From NCBI GenBank assembly GCA_030648395.1, contig JAUSHW010000159.1, positions 1 through 36,413 on the forward strand: 36,413 bases of DNA, in the 5' to 3' direction. Position 1 is the first letter of the stretch; the number at the start of each line of letters is the position of its first letter. Of this stretch, positions 1-10,842 are shown in pieces. A program made the translations under genes and the position numbers. This stretch comes from Nitrospirales bacterium. Lineage in GTDB: Bacteria > Nitrospirota > Nitrospiria > Nitrospirales > NS-4. The notes under the pieces were generated by a model. It saw only the letters and a list, made by a program, of their open reading frames with translations. It did no database searches and had not been told where the DNA came from.

Positions 1-2
1 GC

Positions 3-86
3 CTTTTCCGCGTGACGGATCTTCTTGGAGTCGCATTCATTTTGTCCCTGCTGGCGGTCGTGTTCTTCTACATCCTGAGGGTCTGA
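3..86 (+). CDS. C-terminal fragment of a membrane subunit (HyfC/NuoH-like position), truncated by the window edge
   Basis: Frame 3 reads LFRVTDLLGVAFILSLLAVVFFYILRV* with a hydrophobic C-terminal helix, directly before the HyfE-like gene. Confidence 0.55.
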   Translation, partial: LFRVTDLLGVAFILSLLAVVFFYILRV

Positions 87-87
87 C

Positions 88-756
88 GTGGGAGTGATCC
101 GTCCGGATATTGCGTCGCAGATGGTGGACCTGTGCGCCGCCCTCCTGCTCCTGACGTGCTTTGCGATCGTCGCACAACGGCGGCTCTCGGCCTGCGTGGA
201 CCTGTTCGCGCTACAATCCGCATTTTTGGCCGTCACGGCGGCATTGATGGCGTTCCTGACGGGGATTCACCATATTTTCATCGCGGCTCTCCTCACCGTG
301 ATCATCAAAGTGATTATCATCCCCCGGATCTTGAAAAAAGTCATCAAGCGCCTGAACGTCACGCGTGAGCTGGTCCTCAACATCAATATTCCGCCCTCGC
401 TTTTGATTTGCGGCGCGCTGGTCATCCTGGCCTTCTACATTACCCAGCCCATCATCAGTCTGGGGTTTCTCCTCACCAAGGACTCCCTCGCCATCTCTCT
501 GGCGATCGTGCTCATCGGCTTTTTCACGATGATCGCCCGCAAAAAGGCGGTGACCCAGGTGGTCGGGTTCCTGGTGATGGAAAATGGGCTGTTTCTGGGC
601 GCAACGGCGGCCGCCTACGGCATGCCGCTGATCGTGGAATTGGGCGTGTTTTTCGACGTCCTGGTCGCCGGACTCATCATCGGCATTTTCACCCATCGGC
701 TCCAGGACACCTTCGACAGCGTGGATACCAGCAAGCTCACGGAACTGAAGGAATAG
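88..756 (+). CDS. hyfE: Hydrogenase-4 component E-like membrane protein
   Basis: GTG-start 222-aa multi-TM protein (IIPRILKKVIKRLNV...GFLVMENGLFL) in Hyf-like gene order. Confidence 0.8.
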   Translation: MGVIRPDIASQMVDLCAALLLLTCFAIVAQRRLSACVDLFALQSAFLAVTAALMAFLTGIHHIFIAALLTVIIKVIIIPRILKKVIKRLNVTRELVLNINIPPSLLICGALVILAFYITQPIISLGFLLTKDSLAISLAIVLIGFFTMIARKKAVTQVVGFLVMENGLFLGATAAAYGMPLIVELGVFFDVLVAGLIIGIFTHRLQDTFDSVDTSKLTELKE

Positions 757-758
757 CC

Positions 759-2243
759 ATGGGCTTTGCGCTGACCGTGCTGATCGCCGCGCCGCTCGTC
801 GCCGGCCTATCGAGTCTGGTGGTGCGGACACGCCGTGCAATGGAGTGGCTGCAATGCGCCCATGCCGCCGTCTTGCTCGCCATGATGAGCGTGGTGGTGA
901 TGAATGTGGCGGAGGAGTCCGTCATCACCGTCGGGATACTCCTTCGCGCCGATGCCCTGAGCGCGTTCATGGACCTCATGCTGGCCTTCGTAGGCGCCAC
1001 CGGTCTGCTCTACGCCCTGGGCTATATGGGAGAGGAAGTCACCCGCGGGCATGTATTGCACCGGCATTACAAGCGGTTTTTTTGCCTGTTCAATCTGTAC
1101 CTGTTCGCGATGCTGTCGGCAGCCAACGTGGATAACATCGCCCTGATGTGGATCGCCATTGAAGGTTCCACGCTCTCGGCGGCTCTTCTGATCGGCTTCG
1201 AAAAGACCAAGGCGGCGCTGGAGGCTGGATGGAAATACATCATTCTCAGCTTTGTGGGGATCGCGCTGGCGCTGTTCGGGACGGTCCTCGTCTATTACGC
1301 CTCGGAGCACGTCCTGGGAGTCAGCATGGAGGCGCTGAGTTGGAAAGAGCTGTACCGCATTGCGCCTGACTTGAATCCGATCGCCCTGAAGCTGGCCTTT
1401 GTCTTTGTGTTGATCGGATATGGAACCAAGGCCGGAGTCGCGCCCATGCACACGTGGTTGTCGGAGGCGCACGGGGAGGCGCCCACTCCCGTCAGCGCCA
1501 TGCTGTCCGGGCTCATGCTCAACCTGGCTCTCTACGCGGTACTTCGGTTCAAGAGCATTGTGGATCGGACGGTCGGGATGGATTTCACCGGGCCGATCTT
1601 ATTGGTCCTGGGCCTGCTGTCGGTCACGATTGCCGCGATTTATCTCCTGGTTCAGCGCGACTACAAGCGGTTGTTTGCCTATTCGAGCATCGAGCATGTC
1701 GGCATTGCCCTGGTGGGGTTCGGGATCGGTGGGCCGCTTGGGGTATTCGGAGGGCTGTTCCACATGCTCAATCATGCCCTGGCCAAGTCCACCGTATTCT
1801 ATGCCGCCGGGATGGTCATGTTGCGTCGCGGCCACAAGACCATTGAGCGCGTAACCGGGTTGGTCCGGCAGATGCCCCTTGTGGGCGGGAGCATGATGCT
1901 GGCGACGCTTGCTTTGGCCGGAATGCCGCCGTTCGGCCTGTTCGTCAGCGAAGTGCTGATCACGACGGAGGCATACGGCCAACGCCCGTGGGTCGCGTAT
2001 GTGTTTTTGTGTCTCCTCGCGGTCGCATTCGCGACATTGCTCTATCAAGTCTCCAGGATGGCCATGGGTGAGCCGATGGAAAAGGACATTCCAGTCACCG
2101 ATCGAACCAACCGCTTCACCACGTCCGCCCTCGTGGCCAACCTTGCGGCGATGGGCTATGCCGGGACCCACATGCCGGGGTTCCTCCGTGACCTCTTCAT
2201 CCCGATGACGCGATTCTTCGGCGTGATCGTGGAGCTGCCATGA
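759..2243 (+). CDS. hyfF: HyfF/NuoL/MrpA-family proton-pumping subunit (first copy)
   Basis: ATG at 759 (MGFALTVLIAAP); the tracked ORF 408-2243 is over-extended upstream. Motifs WIAIEGSTL, GYGTKAGVAPMHTWLSEAHGEAPTPVSAMLSG, FAYSSIEHVGIA, HALAKSTVFYAAG. Confidence 0.85.
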   Translation: MGFALTVLIAAPLVAGLSSLVVRTRRAMEWLQCAHAAVLLAMMSVVVMNVAEESVITVGILLRADALSAFMDLMLAFVGATGLLYALGYMGEEVTRGHVLHRHYKRFFCLFNLYLFAMLSAANVDNIALMWIAIEGSTLSAALLIGFEKTKAALEAGWKYIILSFVGIALALFGTVLVYYASEHVLGVSMEALSWKELYRIAPDLNPIALKLAFVFVLIGYGTKAGVAPMHTWLSEAHGEAPTPVSAMLSGLMLNLALYAVLRFKSIVDRTVGMDFTGPILLVLGLLSVTIAAIYLLVQRDYKRLFAYSSIEHVGIALVGFGIGGPLGVFGGLFHMLNHALAKSTVFYAAGMVMLRRGHKTIERVTGLVRQMPLVGGSMMLATLALAGMPPFGLFVSEVLITTEAYGQRPWVAYVFLCLLAVAFATLLYQVSRMAMGEPMEKDIPVTDRTNRFTTSALVANLAAMGYAGTHMPGFLRDLFIPMTRFFGVIVELP

Positions 2244-3772
2244 GCGCCGTCGCCCTGCTCTTGCTCACGCCGCTGGTGGCCGGTTTCGTCAGCCTGGGCT
2301 TGCGGCGCGCCGACGCCCTCCACGGCGTGAACCTCACGGCCATGCTGGTGCTGGCGGGTGCTCAGGCTGCGACCATGATGCGCGTCGTGCAACACGGGGG
2401 ATTTCGCGCCTATCACGACCTCGTCGCGGTGGACGCCCTGTCGGCATACGTCCTCCTCATCATTACCGGCATCGGTTTCACGTGCTCATTGTATACCCGG
2501 TCGTATTTTGAGCATTACCGGGCGCAAGGGACGATCTCGCCCGTCCGGATGAGCCGATATTTTTTTCTGTTTCACATGTTTATGTTCACAATGATCCTGG
2601 CGACACTCGCCAACAGTCTGGGGATCCTGTGGGTGGCCATTGAGGCCACCACGCTGGCCACAACGTTCCTGGTCAATTTCTTCAAGCGGAAGGCGTCGCT
2701 CGAGGCCGGGTGGAAATATTTGATTCTCTGTTCGGTCGGCATCGCCCTGGCCCTGTTTGGGACGGTCTTGATGTACCTGTCGTCGGTGCGTGCCCTGGGC
2801 GATGTCAGTGGCGCGCTCAACGTGACCGAGCTTCTTCAGGCCGCCGATCAATTGGATCCCCATGCCGTCAAGGTGGCCTTTATTTTCATCCTCATCGGGT
2901 ACGGCACCAAGATCGGCCTGGTTCCCATGCACACCTGGGTGCCTGAAGCCTATAGCGAGGCGCCGGCCCCTGTTTCCGCCATGCTGGCGGGCGTCCTTGA
3001 GACCGTGGCGCTCTATGCCGTTCTGCGAAGCAAGACGGTGGTGGACGCGGTGGTATCGCCCGGCTATGCCGGCAATCTGCTGATTTTTTTCGGGCTGCTG
3101 TCGTTCGGCGTCGCCGCCTGCTTCATCCTGATCCAGCGCGACGTGAAACGCTTATTCGCATACTCAAGTATCGAACATATGGGTATCGCCATCATCGGCT
3201 TCGGAATCGGTGGCGCCGTGGGGACATTCGGGGCGCTCTTTCATCTGCTTAACCATGCCCTTGCCAAATCCCTGGCTTTTTTTGCTGCCGGCAACGTCCA
3301 CATCCGGTTCGGCACGCGGGAGATCGGCAACGTGCGCGGCCTGCTGAAGGCCCAGCCGATTACGGCCCTGGCCCTGTTGACCGCAGGGGTGGCGCTGGTC
3401 GCAATGCCTCCGACCGCAATGTTCCTCAGCGAAGTGTCGGTCATGACGGCCCTAGCGACGCATGTCTCAGGCGGCGAGACCTTCCACCTGGGGCGCTTTC
3501 TCACGATCACCATCGCCGATGAAGCGCGCAACATGGGTCTTGTGTCGCTCTTTCTTGTCCTGGCGGTCGTGGTCTTCGGGGGATTTATGTATCGTATTCT
3601 AGGGATGGTCTGGGGAGACCCTCCGGCAGAAATCCAGCAGCGAGAGCCCTGGAGTCTGGCCCATGCGCCGTTCGTCGTGAGCATGGGAGCGCTGGTGGCT
3701 CTGGGCTTTTTCATACCTGAATCGGTCGGGGAGTTGATGACGGTGGCGGTGAAGATTCTCACGGCGAGGTAA
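2240..3772 (+). CDS. HyfF/NuoL/MrpA-family proton-pumping subunit (second copy)
   Basis: 510 aa; WVAIEATTL, GYGTKIGLVPMHTWVPEAYSEAPAPVSAMLAG, FAYSSIEHMGIAIIGFGIGG, HALAKSLAFFAAGN. Overlaps the previous stop by ATGA. Confidence 0.85.
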   Translation: MSAVALLLLTPLVAGFVSLGLRRADALHGVNLTAMLVLAGAQAATMMRVVQHGGFRAYHDLVAVDALSAYVLLIITGIGFTCSLYTRSYFEHYRAQGTISPVRMSRYFFLFHMFMFTMILATLANSLGILWVAIEATTLATTFLVNFFKRKASLEAGWKYLILCSVGIALALFGTVLMYLSSVRALGDVSGALNVTELLQAADQLDPHAVKVAFIFILIGYGTKIGLVPMHTWVPEAYSEAPAPVSAMLAGVLETVALYAVLRSKTVVDAVVSPGYAGNLLIFFGLLSFGVAACFILIQRDVKRLFAYSSIEHMGIAIIGFGIGGAVGTFGALFHLLNHALAKSLAFFAAGNVHIRFGTREIGNVRGLLKAQPITALALLTAGVALVAMPPTAMFLSEVSVMTALATHVSGGETFHLGRFLTITIADEARNMGLVSLFLVLAVVVFGGFMYRILGMVWGDPPAEIQQREPWSLAHAPFVVSMGALVALGFFIPESVGELMTVAVKILTAR

Positions 3773-3775
3773 GCG

Positions 3776-5368
3776 ATGGAAGACACCAGCGAAGCAGTAA
3801 GAAAAATCATTGAAGGCTTCGGGAGCATCGTCTTGAACGTGGAGGCGGTGCACGGCCTTCCGGTGGTGAAGGTGCCGAAGGAGGACCTTCCCGTCATCGC
3901 TCACTTTATCCACACAGCCCCGTCCCTGCGCGGTACCTTGTCCTTGCAATGGGCGGTGGATCTTCGGCCCGGCGAGCGCCGATTCCAGTTGTACTATCTC
4001 TTTTCGCTCAAGGAGCGAGGGGACTGGCTGGTCCTCCTGACCGAACTGGATGGCGACGACCGGCTGTTTCACTCGATCACCCCGCACATCCATGCGGCCA
4101 AGTGGTACGAGCGTGAGATCCGGGACATGTTCGGGCTCATCGCCCAGGGGCATCCGGATCTTCGCCGCCTGGTTCGTCACGAACACTGGCCCAAGGGCGC
4201 GCACCCGCTGAAAAAGGATTTTCCGTGGAATACCGTGATGGAACGGCGGCAAGGAGAGTACGCATTCCGGCGCATTGACGGAGAAGGCGTGCTTGAAGTC
4301 CCGGTGGGGCCGATCCACGCGGGAATCATCGAGTCGGGCCATTTCCGATTTTCGGTGGCCGGCGAACCGATCATGCAGCTCGAACTGCGCCATTTCTGGA
4401 AGCACCGCGGCGTCGAAAAGGTTTTTGAAAACCTCTCGCTTGTGAACGGCGTCTCGCTGGCTGAAAAAGTGTCCGGAGACACGTCGTTCGGGCATAGTCT
4501 CTGTTATTGCCAGGCGGTCGAGACGCTCATGGGGGTCGAGGCGCCGCCCCGCGCGAGGTATCTGCGCACCATTTTCCTGGAATTGGAACGGCTGCACAAC
4601 CATATCGGGGATGTCGGCGCAATCTGCAATGACACCGCCTATGCACTGGCCCACGCGCACTGCGCCAGGATGAAGGAACGCATCATGCAGCTCAACGATC
4701 GGCTGACGGGGAGCCGATTTTTGCGAGGTGTGAACATTGCGGGAGGGGTCACGGTCAATCTCTGGCCGTACCATTTGGATGAAATCGTGCATGAACTGGA
4801 TGAGATTGAGGAAGACTTTACGGAATTGACTCAGATTCTCTTCAATAATGCTTCACTCGCTGACAGACTGGAGACGACCGGGGTGCTCAATGAACGCACC
4901 GCCTGGGATCATGGGGTGATGGGCGTGGTCGGGCGGGCATCCAACATCAATCGCGACGTCCGCCGGGATCACCCCTTCGCAGCCTACAAGGACTTCACGC
5001 TGAAGGTTCCCGTCTATCACTACGGCGACGTGCAGGCCCGCATGCGTGTGCGCATTGACGAGGTTCACGAATCCATCGACCTGATCAGGCAGGCGCACGA
5101 GAGGTTGCCGGAGGGTGCGATCACGGCGGCGTGCCTACCTGCCGCACACCCTGGAGATTGGGCACTCTCGGCTGTCGAAGGCTGGCGAGGGGAGATCCTG
5201 TACTTCGTCATGGCCGGACAGGACGGGATGATTCACCGATGCAAGGCACGGGATCCCTCGTTCGTCAACTGGCCGGCCATTCAATTTGCCGTCCTGGGAA
5301 ATATTATTCCCGACTTCCCACTGATCAATAAGAGTTTCAACCTGTCATACGCGGGGAACGATCTGTAG
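3776..5368 (+). CDS. Fused NuoC/NuoD-like (HycE/HyfG-like) large subunit lacking the [NiFe]-site cysteines
   Basis: N-terminal NuoC-like part (WYEREIRDMFGLIAQGHPDLRRLVRHEHWPKGAHPLKKDF) and C-terminal NuoD/HycE-like part (GPIHAGIIESGHFRFSVAGEPIMQLELRHFWKHRGVEKVFE). Confidence 0.9.
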   Translation: MEDTSEAVRKIIEGFGSIVLNVEAVHGLPVVKVPKEDLPVIAHFIHTAPSLRGTLSLQWAVDLRPGERRFQLYYLFSLKERGDWLVLLTELDGDDRLFHSITPHIHAAKWYEREIRDMFGLIAQGHPDLRRLVRHEHWPKGAHPLKKDFPWNTVMERRQGEYAFRRIDGEGVLEVPVGPIHAGIIESGHFRFSVAGEPIMQLELRHFWKHRGVEKVFENLSLVNGVSLAEKVSGDTSFGHSLCYCQAVETLMGVEAPPRARYLRTIFLELERLHNHIGDVGAICNDTAYALAHAHCARMKERIMQLNDRLTGSRFLRGVNIAGGVTVNLWPYHLDEIVHELDEIEEDFTELTQILFNNASLADRLETTGVLNERTAWDHGVMGVVGRASNINRDVRRDHPFAAYKDFTLKVPVYHYGDVQARMRVRIDEVHESIDLIRQAHERLPEGAITAACLPAAHPGDWALSAVEGWRGEILYFVMAGQDGMIHRCKARDPSFVNWPAIQFAVLGNIIPDFPLINKSFNLSYAGNDL

Positions 5369-5372
5369 GGAG

Positions 5373-5924
5373 GTGCCGATGTTTCGCATTCTGAGGAAAA
5401 GCCTGAAGACCGGGATTGTGACGGGACAGCATGACGCATCCTCGACGTCGACGCCCACCGTTGCCGGCGAATCCGCAGAGAAGGCGCGGAGCTTTCGCCG
5501 ATCACTTGCCATCCGGGAAGTGGATAGCGGTTCCTGCAACGGGTGCGAGATGGAGATGAACGCGCTCATGAACCCGGTCTACGACGCGGAACGGTTTGGC
5601 ATACACATCGCCGCCTCCCCTCGGCATGCCGACGCGCTGGTGGTCACGGGCCCGGTAACGGTCAACATGGAAAAGGCACTCAAGGACGCGTACCGCGCGA
5701 CGCCCGACCCGAAGCTGGTCATCGCGCTCGGCGATTGCGCCTGTGACTGCGGAATGTTCAAGGGCAGCTATGCCGTCACCGGCCCGGTTGAGCGTCACGT
5801 GCCGGTGGACGTGAAGGTTCCCGGATGTCCTCCGCGACCCGCGGAAATCCTACAGGCGCTCCAGACCCTGATGGGACACGCTGGTGTGGCCGTCAAGGGC
5901 AGAGCACTTAAACCAAAGGGGTAA
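5373..5924 (+). CDS. NuoB/HyfI-like [4Fe-4S] small subunit
   Basis: DSGSCNGCEMEMNAL, GDCACDCGMF and VPGCPPRPAEIL cysteine motifs. Start may be GTG 5373 or ATG 5379. Confidence 0.9.
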   Translation: MPMFRILRKSLKTGIVTGQHDASSTSTPTVAGESAEKARSFRRSLAIREVDSGSCNGCEMEMNALMNPVYDAERFGIHIAASPRHADALVVTGPVTVNMEKALKDAYRATPDPKLVIALGDCACDCGMFKGSYAVTGPVERHVPVDVKVPGCPPRPAEILQALQTLMGHAGVAVKGRALKPKG

Positions 5925-5950
5925 GAATCGAAATTAAGGAGGATAGACAG

Positions 5951-6535
5951 ATGAGGGTTGTCTCGGCAAAATCTCTGTGCATGGTTGTCGTCATGCTGCT
6001 GGCGGGACTTGTCAGCCTGGGAGGGTGTTCAAAGAAAAGCGTTGTGGCCATCACATCGGGAACAGAAGCGGTGCCGGCGAAAGTCGAGAGCGCACCGCCC
6101 AAGTCATCCAAGGAAGAGAGGGTGCAGCCGCCGCCCATGATGGTCGCCAAGGCCGACGATGCGGAAATCGCGGCGCGTAAGGCGCGGGAGGCGGCGCAGA
6201 AACAGCTTGCGGACATTTATTTTGCGTACGATAAATGGGCGCTCTCCACCGAAGGCAAAAATAACCTGGCTCAAAGCGCTGAGGCGTTGAAGCGGAATTC
6301 CTCAACCAAACTCCTGATTGAGGGCCATTGCGATGAACGCGGCAGTCGCGAGTACAATTTGGTGTTGGGCGAGAAACGCGCCCAGGAAACCCGCCGTTAC
6401 CTGGAAGCCCTCGGCATCAAAAACCCTGTCACCATCACAAGCTTCGGCAAAGAACGGCCGGTCTGCACCGAGCACGATGAGTCCTGTTATTGGAAGAACC
6501 GCCGCGCGCACCTGGTTGTGGAGGAAAGCAAGTAA
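5951..6535 (+). CDS. pal: Peptidoglycan-associated lipoprotein (OmpA/Pal family)
   Basis: Lipobox LGGC; IYFAYDKWALSTEGKNNLAQSAEAL...LLIEGHCDERGSREYNLVLGEKRAQETRRYLEALGI; GGAGG-like RBS at about 5938. Confidence 0.9.
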   Translation: MRVVSAKSLCMVVVMLLAGLVSLGGCSKKSVVAITSGTEAVPAKVESAPPKSSKEERVQPPPMMVAKADDAEIAARKAREAAQKQLADIYFAYDKWALSTEGKNNLAQSAEALKRNSSTKLLIEGHCDERGSREYNLVLGEKRAQETRRYLEALGIKNPVTITSFGKERPVCTEHDESCYWKNRRAHLVVEESK

Positions 6536-6549
6536 TAGGCCGTGGCATA

Positions 6550-6918
6550 ATGCAGCAAGCCAGTACGGGAGAGAGATCAGGAGGGGAGGCAGACTTGTCA
6601 AAACGCATCGTTCTAGTGGGAGACTGTAACCAGTGCGGCGCATGCTGTGAAGTGGAAAGCGAGGGGATAACCCTGCGCTGCGAAAACTTGGAGCTTCTCG
6701 GCGCAATAGGACAACCAGGGGCCTCCAGATGCCGTGCATATCAGATCAGATACGATGGCATGCCAATCCGGCTCTACGACATTCGCACAGGACAATTCGC
6801 AGAGGACGACTTCATCTGCCCGAAAAATAGCCCGGCGAATAGCCAGGCGGAGACGGAAACGATTCTGAGTCAGGGCATCGGGCGTGGCTGTTCCCTGACT
6901 GTTATGGAGGAGGAGTGA
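6550..6918 (+). CDS. Small cysteine-rich protein with a CxxCGxCC motif (metal-chelating type)
   Basis: GDCNQCGACCEVESEGITLRCENL plus further Cys residues. ATG 6550 is a likely start; the tracked ORF begins inside pal at 6490. Confidence 0.6.
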   Translation: MQQASTGERSGGEADLSKRIVLVGDCNQCGACCEVESEGITLRCENLELLGAIGQPGASRCRAYQIRYDGMPIRLYDIRTGQFAEDDFICPKNSPANSQAETETILSQGIGRGCSLTVMEEE

Positions 6919-6961
6919 AGATGCGCGGCCTGGGCTGCCGAGACGATGGAACAGTCCGGGA

Positions 6962-7399
6962 TCACAGGCGCTCTTCGTCCAACTCGATGAGGTCCACCCA
7001 GACAGAGGCAGGAGGAAGTGCCTCGACAGGCACGCCGCGCTTCACGGCGACATCGGCCAGCCGGCCCTGAAAGCGCTGGCGCGCACCGTCATCCTTGGGC
7101 CCGCCGTTTACAATACCCTCGCTCCATTCGCGCAGGTCCTGGTCCGAGAGCGGTCTTGTCTGCGCCTTGACCCACGCAAGAATCTCCTCATCCGTTCCAC
7201 CCTGCAGTACACGCTTTTCGAAATCGTCCCCCTTGATCAGAAGAAAATCGAGCAGGTATTTGTCGAATCCGGTCGTGAGGTAGTTGTAATCCTGGATCTG
7301 TCCTGCGTGGCGCATCCTGATTTTATCGATGAGCCGGGCCAGGTGGGCCATGCCGCCCAGCAACACCTTCGGACTGCGCGGATACTTCTGCATGCTCAT
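6962..7399 (-). CDS. DUF5069-like conserved protein
   Basis: 145 aa (YPRSPKVLLGGMAHLARLIDKIRMRHAGQIQDYNYLTTGFDKYLLDFLLI), resembling the DUF5069 family from memory; overlaps the upstream toxin-like ORF by 4 bp. Confidence 0.65.
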   Translation of the reverse strand: MSMQKYPRSPKVLLGGMAHLARLIDKIRMRHAGQIQDYNYLTTGFDKYLLDFLLIKGDDFEKRVLQGGTDEEILAWVKAQTRPLSDQDLREWSEGIVNGGPKDDGARQRFQGRLADVAVKRGVPVEALPPASVWVDLIELDEERL

Positions 7400-7659
7400 C
7401 GGCTAAGCTCCTTGTGGTTCGCAATCATGTGTACGTCGAGCAGGTGCTCATTGCGGTCGATTGAGTAGAAGATGCGCCATTCACTGACGGCGTATTTGGA
7501 CAAGCCGGGAAGGTCAGGGGAGGCGGCCTCATGTCGCAAATTCTCGACATTGGAAGCCAGCCACTTGGTCTTGTCGAGAATCCGTTGCGCGACGGACTGC
7601 TCAATTTTCGCGAGGTCGGTAACCACCTCGGGCCGATAGGCGACACGATACCAGGCCAT
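7396..7659 (-). CDS. RelE/ParE-like toxin
   Basis: 87 aa; YRVAYRPEVVTDLAKIEQSVAQRILDKTKWLA...LPGLSKYAVSEWRIFYSIDRNEHLLDVHMIANHKEL matches RelE-fold patterns. Confidence 0.75.
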   Translation of the reverse strand: MAWYRVAYRPEVVTDLAKIEQSVAQRILDKTKWLASNVENLRHEAASPDLPGLSKYAVSEWRIFYSIDRNEHLLDVHMIANHKELSR

Positions 7660-7662
7660 CGG

Positions 7663-7866
7663 TTACCAGCGCAGGCCGAGCTTCTCGGCCACCTCGTCGC
7701 CTGTGATCCGTGCGCTGGCAGCCAACGACGCCTTCAGCCTTGCCCGAGCCGCTTCGCCCAGTTCCATGCCCAGATCGGGATCTCCCAGGAGTTCCCTCAG
7801 GCGGTCGTCCACAGCACCCTTGACCAGTTCCTTCAGTTCATCCGGCGTCAGGTCTAAAATCTTCAT
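7663..7866 (-). CDS. Probable cognate antitoxin
   Basis: 67 aa MKILDLTPDELKELVKGAVDDRLRELLGDPDLGMELGEAARARLKASLAASARITGDEVAEKLGLRW immediately upstream of the toxin-like gene. Confidence 0.6.
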   Translation of the reverse strand: MKILDLTPDELKELVKGAVDDRLRELLGDPDLGMELGEAARARLKASLAASARITGDEVAEKLGLRW

Positions 7867-7918
7867 AGGGGAAGCATACGAAGGATGCCCTGCCGAAAGC
7901 AATCGCCCAACCCTTGGC

Positions 7919-7947
7919 TTGACAGCCGGCCAGCGCGCGGGTAGGAT
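7919..7947 (+). promoter_or_regulatory. Sigma70-type promoter of the pyr operon
   Basis: TTGACA (7919-7924), 17-bp spacer, TAGGAT (7942-7947); predicted TSS about 7954. Confidence 0.7.
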
Positions 7948-7951
7948 ATAA

Positions 7952-9551
<1,600 letters not shown>

Positions 9552-9555
<4 letters not shown>

Positions 9556-10820
9556 GCGTCATCATCAAAAATGGCCGCGTCATCGATCCGGGCCGGATCA
9601 ACGGCCCCGCCGACGTGCTCATCGAAAACGGGACGATCGCCGCGGTCGGTTCCGGGCTGAAGGCCCCGGCCGGCGCAACCGTGATTGACGCGACCGGCAA
9701 GTGGGTCCTGCCGGGATTCGTGGACCTGCATGTGCATTTCAGGGAACCCGGGTTCGAGTACAAGGAGACGATCGCGACCGGCGCGGCGGCCGCAGTGGCC
9801 GGCGGTTTCACGTCCGTCTGCTGCATGCCCAACACCCAACCGGTCAACGACAATCAGTCCATCACCGAGTTCATCCTGGACAAGGCCAAAGCCGCGGGCC
9901 TGGCCAACGTCTTCCCCATCGGCGCGATCACGAAGGGCTCTGAGGGAAAGGAACTGGCGGAGTTCGGCGATCTGAAAAAAGCCGGCTGCGTCGCCGTTTC
10001 CGATGACGGCAAGCCGGTGATGAACGGCATGGTCATGCGCCGCGCGCTTGAATACGCACGGGCCTTTGATTTGCCGGTTGTGGACCACTGCGAGTGCACG
10101 CATCTCTCGGAAGGCGGGTGCATGCATGAAGGCCAGGTCGCCACCGAGATGGGCCTGCACGGCATTCCCTCGGCGTCAGAGGACGTGATGGTGGCCAGGA
10201 ATCTGGCCCTGGCGGAACTGACCGGCGGGCGCCTGCACCTGGCCCATCTGAGCACGGCCGGCTCGGTCCGGATGGTCCGGGAGGCCAAGGCGCGCGGGAT
10301 CAGAGTCACCGCCGAAGCCTGCCCGCACCACTTCCTCCTGACCGAGGAAGCCGTGCGCGAGTTCAACACGAACGCCAAAATGAATCCCCCCCTGCGGAGC
10401 CGGAAGGACGTGGAGGCCGTCAAGGCGGGGCTGAAGGACGGCACCATCGACGTGATCGCCACGGACCATGCGCCGCATGCGGCCTTCGAGAAGGAGCGGG
10501 AGTTCGACTACGCACCGTTCGGGATCGTCGGCCTGGAAACCGCCTGGGGGCTTGCCCTGGTGCTTGCCGAGGAAGGCGTGCTCACGGTCGAGCAGGTGGT
10601 GGCGGCGCTGACGATCCAGCCGGCCCGCGCGTTTGGACTGGCCAAGGGCACCCTGGCCGTCGGAGCGGACGCCGACGTGACAATCGTGGACCCGGAGGCC
10701 CAATGGGTCGTGGATCCCGGGCAGTTCAAATCCAAAGGCCGCAATACGCCCTTCGCGGGCTGGAAGCTGAAAGGGCGGGTCGTGTCCACGCTCGTCGGCG
10801 GAAGGGTCGTCCATCCGTAA
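9552..10820 (+). CDS. pyrC: Dihydroorotase
   Basis: [68 protein letters not shown]. Confidence 0.96.
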
Positions 10821-10842
10821 AGTCGTCATCGCGTGCCACTGC

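Noticed and set aside
408-758. Extended N-terminus of the HyfF-like ORF
   Set aside because: Lies in another frame of the HyfE-like gene; Arg/Pro/Gly/His-rich translation, and a proper start is at 759.
3599-4792. 397-aa minus-strand ORF antisense to the NuoCD-like gene
   Set aside because: Antisense shadow of a conserved gene with no recognisable domain.
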